Below, in pieces: positions 53,867-61,655 of a stretch of DNA of 64,000 nt. The stretch spans positions 4,216,001 to 4,280,000 of the forward strand of contig NZ_JACHMQ010000001.1 of the NCBI RefSeq assembly GCF_014208105.1, read 5' to 3'. A program made the translations under genes and the position numbers. Positions within the stretch are counted from its first letter, which is position 1. Every line of letters starts with the position of its first letter. The notes beneath the pieces are model-generated. The model was given only the letters and a program-made list of their open reading frames with translations. It did no database searches and was not told where the DNA came from. The stretch comes from Actinomadura coerulea (GTDB lineage Bacteria; Actinomycetota; Actinomycetes; Streptosporangiales; Streptosporangiaceae).

Positions 53867-55138
53867 ATGCTTCCCGCTTTGGGTGTTTCCTCCGCATCGT
53901 CCAGGCTTGGGTGGCTCGATGCGCTGCGGGGGGCCGCGGCCCTGGCGGTGGCGCTGCACCACGCGAGCTACGTGTACCTGCCCGAGCTGCGGGTGCGCCT
54001 CGCCGACTGGTTCGATCCCGGCCTGTTCGGCGTTCTGGTGTTCTTCCTGGTGAGCGGGTACATCGTGCCCGCCTCGCTGGAGCGCCGCGGCAGCGTGCGC
54101 GGGTTCTGGGTCGGCCGGTTCTTCCGCATCTACCCCCTGCTGGCGGTGACGTGCCTCCTCGCCGTCCTGCCGTTCCTGCTGGGCGTTCTCGGGCTCCGCG
54201 CGGGGCTTGAGCAGTTCTCCCCCGCGACCGCGATCCTGGCGCACATGACGATGCTGCAGGACGTCCTGAACGTCCCCAACGCGATGAACGTGCTGTGGAC
54301 GCTGTCCTACGAGATGGCCTTCTACCTCATGGTCGTCGCGCTGTTCGTCGTCGGCGGGCACCGCCGCTCGGCGCCCGCCGCCCTCGTCCTCACCGTCGTC
54401 GCGCTGGCGGCGGTCGCGCTGACCGCCTGCGGCCTGCTGACGGGCGCGTACGCCCCCGCCGCCCTGCTGTCGCGCACCGCGGGGACGGGCCCGGTGGTCG
54501 CGGTGACGGTGGCCGCCCTGGCGGTGGCGATCCCGGCGGCGTCGTCCCGGCGTCCCGCGCCGCGCGTCGCGGGCGGGCTGCTCGGCGGGCTGCTCGCCCT
54601 CGCGCTGGTCGCGGTCAACGGCCGCGTCGGCGCCTGGGAGGGCCTGCTCATGCTGGCCGCCATGTTCATGGGCACCGCCGTGCACCGCGCCGAGCACGGC
54701 CAGATCACCCGGCGCGCGGCCGGGGCGACGGGCGCGGCGGTCCTGACGGGCGCGCTCGCCGCCGGGACGTGGAACGCGGCCCCCTACGGCCGCAACGCCC
54801 AGCTCGTGTGGTGCGGCGCGGTCCTGGCGGCGGCCGCGACGTTCGCGGCGGGCTGGCGGCTGCGGCACCGGCGCTTCCCCGCCTGGGCGACCGGCCTCGG
54901 CACCATCAGTTTCTCGGTGTACCTGCTGCACCCGCTGCTGCTGATGGCGGCCGCGCAGTTCCTCGGCGCCTCCGGACGCGAGGACAAGGTCGGCCTCGCC
55001 TTCTTCCTTCTCGTCCTGATCGCGGCGAGCTGGGCCTCGCAGCGCTGGATCGAGGCGCCCGCGCAGCGGCTGGGAAGGCGCCTGGCCCGCTCGGGCGCTC
55101 CGGACGCGCGGCGCGAACAGCACGCCCTCGCCTCCTGA
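53867..55138 (+). CDS. Acyltransferase 3 family membrane protein
   Basis: 423 residues with ten predicted membrane helices. The N-terminus (LGWLDALRGAAALAVALHHA) has the catalytic-type Arg and His of the acyltransferase 3 family. FFLVSGYIVPASLERRGSVRGFWVGRFFRIYPLL and SVYLLHPLLLM are also standard. It transfers acetyl or other acyl groups to an extracellular sugar or lipid, as OatA does for peptidoglycan. No extracytoplasmic SGNH domain is attached. The ribosome-binding site is weak. Confidence 0.9.
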   Translation: MLPALGVSSASSRLGWLDALRGAAALAVALHHASYVYLPELRVRLADWFDPGLFGVLVFFLVSGYIVPASLERRGSVRGFWVGRFFRIYPLLAVTCLLAVLPFLLGVLGLRAGLEQFSPATAILAHMTMLQDVLNVPNAMNVLWTLSYEMAFYLMVVALFVVGGHRRSAPAALVLTVVALAAVALTACGLLTGAYAPAALLSRTAGTGPVVAVTVAALAVAIPAASSRRPAPRVAGGLLGGLLALALVAVNGRVGAWEGLLMLAAMFMGTAVHRAEHGQITRRAAGATGAAVLTGALAAGTWNAAPYGRNAQLVWCGAVLAAAATFAAGWRLRHRRFPAWATGLGTISFSVYLLHPLLLMAAAQFLGASGREDKVGLAFFLLVLIAASWASQRWIEAPAQRLGRRLARSGAPDARREQHALAS

Positions 55139-55167
55139 CCGCCCTTCTTAATAACGTGCAGTGATTT

Positions 55168-57348
55168 ATGGTGCTCTGTCACCATGGCGCGGTGAACATC
55201 TGGCTTGAGGCATTGGTCGTCCGGAACACGCATCGCATTCCCGCGCCCTCCGGTCCGTCCGGAGAAGGGGCGGCGGTGGCGCGGCAGTTCGACGCCGCCC
55301 TGATGTCGGTCGGCTTCAAGCTGTCCGGAGACGTCCTGCGCGCGCTGTCGGGGCTGTCGGAGCAGACCGTCCGGAGCGTCGCGGTGCGCACGCTCGCCAC
55401 CGTCCGCGAGATGGCGGGCGACCACGTCCGGCACAACACCTACTTCCGCGACTTCCCCCGCAACGTGCCCGACACCCTCGACTTCTGGCTCGGCCTCCTC
55501 CACGAGACGCTGCACGACGCGAAGCTGGCGCCGGCGGCCCGCGAGGCGCGGGAGAGCGGCGTCCTCGACCTGCTCACGCTCAAGGGCTACGGCCGCTACC
55601 GGCACACCTACGAGGAGATGCTGGCGGCGCAGGACGAACTGGTCGCCGCCGCGGGCGACCGGGTGACCGTCCTGCGTCTCGGGCGGCCCCTCGCCGAGGA
55701 GGCCGCGCGGCTGTACCTGCGGCTCGCGGAGAGCACCACGCCGCTCGGCGAGGAGGACCTGGAGACGCTGGAGAAGCTGGCCGCGCACCACGCCTCCGGC
55801 CCGCACCCGGAGCGGATCCCCGTCCGGGAGAACCGCGCCGTGATCAACCGGGTCCGCCTGGCGCTGGGCGCCGGCCTGCTCGTCGACACGGTCACCGACG
55901 TGCTGCGCCTGGCGTGCGCGCTGTCGGACGGCGACGTGACCCTCCAGGAGCCCACGCGGTTCGTGTCGATGCCGCGTCCCACCCGCCGGGCGCTGCTCGC
56001 CGCGCTCGACGGCGTCGTCCGCGACGCCCCCGGCAAGCTCGGCGACGTCGCCGCCTGGCGCGAGCCGTGGAAGCGTCTCGGCGAGCGGCTCCACCCCCAC
56101 GAGTACCCGAAGTGGGCGGGCGCGGCGGACGTGTTCGCGGTCGCGCGCGGCGAGAAGAGGGCGCCGTCGTTCGCGGCGCGCTTCGAGGCGCGGCTGGCGG
56201 ACGGCGACGCCGCGGGCGCCGCGCGCGTGGCGGCGGGCGCGCCCGGAACGCTGTTCCGGTCCCTCGACCGGCTGCTGCGCCTCGCCCCGGACTCCCGGGA
56301 CGCGGTGCTGGACACCGCCGAGTCGGTGATCGAACGGGTCTCGGGGCGGGTGCTGCTGTCGGTCCGGGAGCACCTGCTCGACCGCGCCGGCGAGGCCGGG
56401 CGGACGCGGCTGTTCGCCAACCGGCTCGGCCTCGGCGCCGCCGTGCCCGACACCCGCCCGCCCCTGGGCCCGGACGCGGCGGAGCGGCTCTCGGCGATGC
56501 TGGAGAAGGAGGTCCGGGGCCGCCTCCCCGCCGTCGGCCGCCTCGTCGTCGACCCCGACGTGCTCGACGTCGCGCTGCCGCTCAGCGGGAAGGCCGCCGG
56601 AAAGGGGCTCGGCGTCCTGCCGCGCGGGTCGCTGACCCCGGTCGACGGCGAACTGCTGCGGTTCTTCGTCTACTGGCGGCAGCACGAGCGCAGGACCGAC
56701 TTCGACCTTTCCGCGCTCATGCTCGATGAGAATTACGGCAACCCCGAATGGCTCTCCTACACCAACCTCAGCACCGTTGCGGGAGAGCATTCCGGCGACA
56801 TCACCACCGCCCCCGAAGGCGCCTCGGAGTTCATCAACCTGACCCTGGCGAAGGTCGAGGCCCGGTTCGTCGTCCCGCAGGTGAACATCTACTCCGGAGA
56901 GGGGTTCGAGGAAGTCGAGGAGTCGTTCTTCGGGTTCATGCTGCGCGACGCGGAGCAGCGGGGGCGCCCGTTCGAGGCACGGACCGTCCGGATGAAGTCG
57001 GAACTGCGCGGCCCGGGCCGGATCGCGCTGCCGCTGGTGTTCCTGCGCGGCGACGACGGCCGGTGGCGCGCCAAGTGGCTGCACCTGCACCTGGGGGGCG
57101 CGATGAACTTCAACCGGGTGGAGGACAACCGCGTGACGACCTCGATGCTGCTGCGCGGCATCGTCGAGCGCCGCTACCTGACCGTCCGCCACCTGGTGGA
57201 CCTGCTCGACGCCGGGAGGACGACCGTCTGGGACGGCACGCCGCCCGGCGAGCCGGTCACGTTCATCGGCCTGGAACGCCCGGACGGCCTGCACGACAAT
57301 TCCACCGTCTACACGCCGGAAAACCTGAGTGACCTGATCCCGGCCTGA
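55168..57348 (+). CDS. TerD-related protein of the MXAN_6230/SCO0854 type, RING part absent
   Basis: 726 residues from ATG 55168 (or GTG 55192). The last 250 residues are TerD-like: RTDFDLSALMLDENYGNPEWLSYTNLS, the DxDLSA motif of tellurite-resistance domains, with GFEEVEESFFGFMLRD and WLHLHLGG after it. The first 450 residues are helical; YFRDFPRNVPDTLDFWLGLL matches what I recall of MXAN_6230/SCO0854 proteins. Those carry a cysteine-rich RING-like insert after this segment, and here no such cysteines exist. The role is unknown; TerD domains bind calcium and belong to stress or defence systems. Confidence 0.65.
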   Translation: MVLCHHGAVNIWLEALVVRNTHRIPAPSGPSGEGAAVARQFDAALMSVGFKLSGDVLRALSGLSEQTVRSVAVRTLATVREMAGDHVRHNTYFRDFPRNVPDTLDFWLGLLHETLHDAKLAPAAREARESGVLDLLTLKGYGRYRHTYEEMLAAQDELVAAAGDRVTVLRLGRPLAEEAARLYLRLAESTTPLGEEDLETLEKLAAHHASGPHPERIPVRENRAVINRVRLALGAGLLVDTVTDVLRLACALSDGDVTLQEPTRFVSMPRPTRRALLAALDGVVRDAPGKLGDVAAWREPWKRLGERLHPHEYPKWAGAADVFAVARGEKRAPSFAARFEARLADGDAAGAARVAAGAPGTLFRSLDRLLRLAPDSRDAVLDTAESVIERVSGRVLLSVREHLLDRAGEAGRTRLFANRLGLGAAVPDTRPPLGPDAAERLSAMLEKEVRGRLPAVGRLVVDPDVLDVALPLSGKAAGKGLGVLPRGSLTPVDGELLRFFVYWRQHERRTDFDLSALMLDENYGNPEWLSYTNLSTVAGEHSGDITTAPEGASEFINLTLAKVEARFVVPQVNIYSGEGFEEVEESFFGFMLRDAEQRGRPFEARTVRMKSELRGPGRIALPLVFLRGDDGRWRAKWLHLHLGGAMNFNRVEDNRVTTSMLLRGIVERRYLTVRHLVDLLDAGRTTVWDGTPPGEPVTFIGLERPDGLHDNSTVYTPENLSDLIPA

Positions 57349-57439
57349 CTGCTAAAATCGCCGTGCGAGGCCATGAAGGGGCTTCCTTCTCACACTTCGA
57401 ATGTAACCAGCCCTTTCGCTTTCCTCGCTTCTGACAGAG

Positions 57440-57465
57440 ACGGGCGCGCCTCACGGCGCGCCCGT
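57440..57465 (+). terminator. Rho-independent-type terminator
   Basis: 11-bp perfect stem (57440-57450 with 57455-57465), loop TCAC and a T-rich tail (TCTGTTT), downstream of the TerD-related gene. The most classical terminator in the window. Confidence 0.85.
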
Positions 57466-57610
57466 TCTGTTTCCGGTTACCGGCCGTGCCCGCCGTCAGC
57501 GCGATGACGGCGGGCAGGGCCTGCGACGTCCCGTGGCTCGGGACGCTCGGCAGGCTCCTGCTGTGGCCCGCCGTCGTCGTGTGGGCGGTCGTCGCGGCCG
57601 GGGCCGTGCG

Positions 57611-59038
57611 TCACGCGGTCGCGGCCTCCTCGGACTGAGGCGCCCGCCGGGGCGGCCGCGGCAGGAACGGGACGACGGCCGTGCCGGCGGTGGTGATGGC
57701 CGCCGCGACGAGGAACGCGGCCGCGTAGCCGTCCACCAGGTCCGGTCCGGTGTGCGCGGCGGCGGTGCCGAGGACGGTGAGGCCGATCGCGCCGCCGATC
57801 GTGCGGGAGGTGTTGACGACGCCCGCGACCGCGCCCGCCTCGGAGGAGTCCGCGCCGCTCGTCGACGCCTCCACCAGCGGGGTCATCAGAAGGCCGAAGC
57901 CGAGGGCCATGGTCGCGCCCGGGCCGAGGATCGCGGTCGGGAAGGTTCCGTCGGCGTCGAGCACGAGGCTCTGCCAGGCGAAGCCGGCCGCGGCCATGAG
58001 CCCGCCGATGCCGGCGAGGCGCCGGGCGCCCAGCCGGGCCATCAGGGGCGGCGCGAGCCGCGAGCCGATGATGATCCCCGCCGTGTGCGGCAGGAACGAC
58101 AGCCCGGTCCGGACCGCGCTGTAGTGCAGGACGTTCTGCATGTAGAGCGACAGGAAGTACCAGAGCGCGAAGCCCGCCATCGTCCCGACGAGGGTCGCGA
58201 GGTTGCCGACCGCGACACTGCGCAGCCGGAACAGCCGCAGCTGCACGAGCGGCTCGGGGGTGCGGGCCTCGACGGCGACGAACGCGGCGAGCAAAACCAG
58301 GCCGGCGGCGAGCGGGACCACGCCTCTCCACCCGTGGTCCCCGGTGTCGCCGATGCCGAACGTGAGCAGGCCCACTCCCGCGGTGACCAGGACTGCGCCG
58401 GGCAGGTCGAGGCGGCGCCTTCCGGCCGCGTCGCCCTCGCCGCGCAGCCAGCGCGCGGCGACGGCGGCGACCGCCGCGCCGACCGGCACGTTGATCAGCA
58501 GCACCCAGCGCCAGCTCAGGTAGTCGGTCAGCAGCCCGCCGACGAGGCCGCCGGTCGCGCCGCCCGCGGTGCCGACGGCCGTCCACATGGCGATCGCCTT
58601 CGTCCGGGCCGGGCCCTCCGGGAACGTCCCGGTGACGAGCGAGAGCGTGACGGGCGCGAGGATCGCCGCCCCGAGGCCCTGGAACGCGCGGGCGCCGATC
58701 AGCATGGCGCCGTCCTGCGCGAACCCGCCCGCGAGGCTGGCGAGGGTGAACAGGCCGAGGCCGGTGATGAACACGCGCCTGCGGCCGAACAGGTCGGCGG
58801 CGCGCCCGCCGAGCAGGAGGAACCCCGCGAAGGTCAGCGAGTAGGCGTTGACGACCCACTGCAGGCCGGTCGCGCCGAGGCCGAGGCCCTCGCGGATGTG
58901 CGGCAGGGCGACGTTGACGACGGAGATGTCGAGGACGACGAGGAACTGGCCGATCGACGCGGCGAGCAGCGCGGCCCAGCCCGGGGTCCCCGCCCCTGCC
59001 CGGCGCGCCGCCGTCCCGGCGGTGAGGTCTGCGGTCAT
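57611..59038 (-). CDS. DHA2-type (EmrB/QacA) MFS drug exporter
   Basis: 475 residues with fourteen membrane spans. Motif D1-like LVVLDISVVNVALPHIREGLGLG, motif A LLLGGRAADLFGRRRVF and motif C GGATGGLVGGLLTDYLSWRWVLLINVP are conserved. It is a proton-driven exporter of drugs or secondary metabolites. ATG 59038 is chosen because the upstream frame is Arg-rich. No regulator is adjacent: the nearest TetR-like sequence, at 61319, is only a remnant. The hydrophilic C-terminus is short. Confidence 0.93.
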   Translation of the reverse strand: MTADLTAGTAARRAGAGTPGWAALLAASIGQFLVVLDISVVNVALPHIREGLGLGATGLQWVVNAYSLTFAGFLLLGGRAADLFGRRRVFITGLGLFTLASLAGGFAQDGAMLIGARAFQGLGAAILAPVTLSLVTGTFPEGPARTKAIAMWTAVGTAGGATGGLVGGLLTDYLSWRWVLLINVPVGAAVAAVAARWLRGEGDAAGRRRLDLPGAVLVTAGVGLLTFGIGDTGDHGWRGVVPLAAGLVLLAAFVAVEARTPEPLVQLRLFRLRSVAVGNLATLVGTMAGFALWYFLSLYMQNVLHYSAVRTGLSFLPHTAGIIIGSRLAPPLMARLGARRLAGIGGLMAAAGFAWQSLVLDADGTFPTAILGPGATMALGFGLLMTPLVEASTSGADSSEAGAVAGVVNTSRTIGGAIGLTVLGTAAAHTGPDLVDGYAAAFLVAAAITTAGTAVVPFLPRPPRRAPQSEEAATA

Positions 59039-59153
59039 GCGTCCATGCTGGTCGCCGGGGCGGGTCCGCCGCGTCGGTCCGCGGTCCCGGCCGGCGAGGT
59101 CCGTTCGGCCTAGGACCAGGCGGCGCGCGCCGGGGGCCGCGCGGCACGCCCGG

Positions 59154-59178
59154 GCCTGGCGCGAAACGCCCCGGGTAT
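59154..59178 (+). promoter_or_regulatory. Candidate sigma-B-type promoter
   Basis: GCCT, 15 bases, GGGTAT fits GNNT-N14-16-GGGTAC/T. It lies about 120 bases upstream of the PAS-SpoIIE-STAS gene. The arms CGCAAGC (59196-59202) and GCTTGCG (59214-59220) form an inverted repeat just downstream, in the leader. Confidence 0.55.
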
Positions 59179-59298
59179 GAGATGAATCTCCTCGACGCAA
59201 GCGGGTACCGGATGCTTGCGCAACGAGTGCGTCACAAGGTGTTAACCCGGATGAGTCGGAAACAAAGGGACGCACGGAGGTGACCATCCGGAGGGTTG

Positions 59299-61251
59299 AT
59301 GCAAGAGTCCGCACGCGACGAGGACATGGACAGGCTCACCGGCGACGCCCGGACCGTCAGGCAGGTGTTCGAGGCGATCCCGGCAGCGGTCGCCGGGGTC
59401 GAGAGCCCCGGCGAGTACCGCCTGGTCGCGGTGAACGCCGCCTACCGCGCGCTGGTGGAGCGGGACGAGGTGCTCGGCCACTCCGCCTCCGAGCTGTTCC
59501 CCGACCTCGTCGCCCAGCAGCTGTTCGACCTGCTCGACCGCCCGTTCCGCACCGGGGAGACGGTGACGGCGCGCGAGTGGCGCATCCAGCTCCCCCGCGA
59601 GACCGGCCCTGACGAGGACGTCTACATCGACTGCACGATCGTCCCGCAGAAGTCCGCGACCGGGGAGGTCGTCCGGCTCGTGGCGTTCGCGCAGGACGTC
59701 ACCGAGCGGGTGCGGGAGCGGCAGGCGGCGCGCCGGGCCGCCGAGGAGGGCCCGGTCGAGCCCGCCGACGTCGTCGGGGTGCTCCAGCGGCAGCTGCTGC
59801 CCGCGGGCCTGCCGATCCTGCCGGGCCTGCAGATCGGCGGCAGCTACCTGCCCGCCGGCGGCGGTTCCACCGCGGGCGGCGACTGGTTCGACGCCGTCCC
59901 CCTCCCGGACGGCCGGACGGCCCTCGTCGTCGGGGACGTGACCGGGCACGGCGTCGAGGCGTCGGCGGCGATGGGACGGATCCGCGCCGTCCTCGAGGAC
60001 CGGCTCGACCACACCGCCGACATCGCCGAGGCGCTCGCCGCCGTCGACCGGCTGGCCGAACGCCTCCCGGCCGCGCGGGCGGCGACCCTGTGCGTCGCCG
60101 CCGTGGACCCGGCGGACGGGCGGATCACGTACTGCACGGCCGGGCATCCGCCGCCGCTGCTGATCCCGTCCGCGGGCCCCGCCCGCTACCTGCGCTCGTC
60201 CGGCGGCGGGCCGCTCGGCACCGGCGCCGGCTTCCCGCTCGCCGTGGACCGCCTCGCCGTCGGCGACCAGCTCCTGCTCTACAGCGACGGCATCGTGCGG
60301 CGGCCGGGCCGGGAGGTCGCGGCCGGAACCGTCGAGCTTGCGGAGGTCGCCGCGGACGTCGCCGCCGGGCGGGCACTGCGCGAGGACTGGCTCGCCGCCG
60401 TCGACCGCCTCACCACGCAGACGCTGGAACTGCTGGTCAGGACGTCCGGGCACGACGACGACATCGCGCTGCTGGCCGCGCAGCGGACCGCGCCGCACGC
60501 GCCGCTGCTGCTGGACCTGCCGGCCGAGTCGGAGGCGATCCCCGCCGCCCGCAAGGCCCTCGACGGATGGCTGTACGACCTCGGCGCCCGCGCCGAGGAC
60601 GTCATCCTCCTGCGGCACGCGATCGGCGAGCTCGTCACCAACGCGGTCGAGCACGCCTACGACGGCACGCCGGGCGCCGTCCGGATCCGCGCCGAGTGCA
60701 CCGGCGGCGGCGGCGTCGAGATCGAGGTCGCCGACGACGGCCACTGGCGCGAGCCCTGGCAGCCCACCGAGGACCGCGGCCGCGGCCTCGCCATGGCGAG
60801 CGACTTCGCCGACGACCTGCACGTCGAGACGGGCCCGCGCGGCACGACGGCGACCGTCCGGCACCGGCTGACCCGTCCCGCGCGGCTGCTCAGCCCCGGC
60901 GAGGTCACGCCGTCGCCGGCCCTCTCGGACCTGCCGAACCTGCTGCTGATCCTGGACCAGCCCTCGGAGGGGCACCCGCGGATCCGCCTGGACGGCCCGG
61001 TCGACACCGCCACCGCCGAGCAGCTGCGCGAGGAGCTGGTCGTGCGCACCCGCGGCGGCACCACCCCGCTCACCGTCGACCTGACCGGCGTCACGCACCT
61101 GTCCAGCGCCGGCGTGGCCGTCCTCTACGAGGCGGAGGCCCGCACCGACTCCCCGGGCCGCCCGTTCCTGCTCTACGCTCCCCTGGGCAGCCCCGCGCAG
61201 CACGTCATGGCCATGGTCGCCCTCCCCCACACGACGGCCGAGCCCGGCTAG
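59299..61251 (+). CDS. PAS - SpoIIE phosphatase - HATPase - STAS multidomain regulator
   Basis: 650 residues. PAS domain about 20-145 (VFEAIPAAVAGVE, then VRLVAFAQDVTERV). PP2C phosphatase 155-395 (GGSYLPAGGGSTAGGDWFDAVPL, VVGDVTGHGVEASAAMG, TAGHPPPLLI, LYSDGIVRRPG, HDDDIALLAA). RsbW-like ATPase 400-525 (LRHAIGELVTNAVEHAY, VADDGHWREP, GRGLAMASDF). STAS domain 545-645 (IRLDGPVDTATAEQ, VDLTGVTHLSSAGVAVL). All three elements of a partner-switching module, phosphatase, anti-sigma kinase and anti-anti-sigma factor, thus lie in one chain. No sigma factor gene is adjacent. ATG 59299 follows GGAGGG closely. Confidence 0.93.
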   Translation: MQESARDEDMDRLTGDARTVRQVFEAIPAAVAGVESPGEYRLVAVNAAYRALVERDEVLGHSASELFPDLVAQQLFDLLDRPFRTGETVTAREWRIQLPRETGPDEDVYIDCTIVPQKSATGEVVRLVAFAQDVTERVRERQAARRAAEEGPVEPADVVGVLQRQLLPAGLPILPGLQIGGSYLPAGGGSTAGGDWFDAVPLPDGRTALVVGDVTGHGVEASAAMGRIRAVLEDRLDHTADIAEALAAVDRLAERLPAARAATLCVAAVDPADGRITYCTAGHPPPLLIPSAGPARYLRSSGGGPLGTGAGFPLAVDRLAVGDQLLLYSDGIVRRPGREVAAGTVELAEVAADVAAGRALREDWLAAVDRLTTQTLELLVRTSGHDDDIALLAAQRTAPHAPLLLDLPAESEAIPAARKALDGWLYDLGARAEDVILLRHAIGELVTNAVEHAYDGTPGAVRIRAECTGGGGVEIEVADDGHWREPWQPTEDRGRGLAMASDFADDLHVETGPRGTTATVRHRLTRPARLLSPGEVTPSPALSDLPNLLLILDQPSEGHPRIRLDGPVDTATAEQLREELVVRTRGGTTPLTVDLTGVTHLSSAGVAVLYEAEARTDSPGRPFLLYAPLGSPAQHVMAMVALPHTTAEPG

Positions 61252-61318
61252 GCGACCACGTTCACGGCCCGGCCCTGCCGGTACGTCCCGGCCGCGGCCG
61301 GACGACCCCGGCGGCTCG

Positions 61319-61606
61319 TCAGGGCCGAGCTCGGGGGCGCAGGCCGTCCAGGATGAGTCGGGTCAGGCGGGCGGAGCGTTCGCGGCTGGTCTCCGCTCCG
61401 GCGTGGCGGATCGCGGCGAAGGCCCCGGCGACCAGGGCCATCACCTCGTCGACGGTGACGTCCTCGCGCACGGTTCCGCCACGTGCGCGCGGCCGAGCAG
61501 ACCCGCCACATGGCGGATGAGGTCGGCCGCGACGTCCGGGGCGGCGCGCACCGACAATGGCCGGTATCGGAAGGGCGACTCCTCCGGCGGACGGCGGGAC
61601 GACACG
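61319..61606 (-). pseudogene. Remnant of a TetR family regulator (C-terminal part, frameshifted)
   Basis: The last 50 codons of this minus-strand region read VREDVTVDEVMALVAGAFAAIRHAG, then SARLTRLILDGLRPRARP, which is the C-terminal ligand-domain end of TetR proteins (SbtR type). The preceding part fits in another frame (VRAAPDVAADLIRHVAGLLGRAHV), implying a frameshift near 61475-61490. No helix-turn-helix can be found upstream, where the NACHT gene begins in the opposite direction. The gene is therefore truncated and dead. It may once have controlled the nearby DHA2 exporter; this is inference. Confidence 0.6.
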
Positions 61607-61655
61607 GTTAAGTGGATTCGCTGCCCATGTCGTCAAGCGACCGGAGCTGACTGTT

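Noticed and set aside
57504-57638. A 44-codon plus-strand frame with one hydrophobic segment
   Set aside because: It lacks a good ribosome-binding site, runs into the antisense end of the DHA2 exporter gene, and its composition is what random GC-rich DNA gives.
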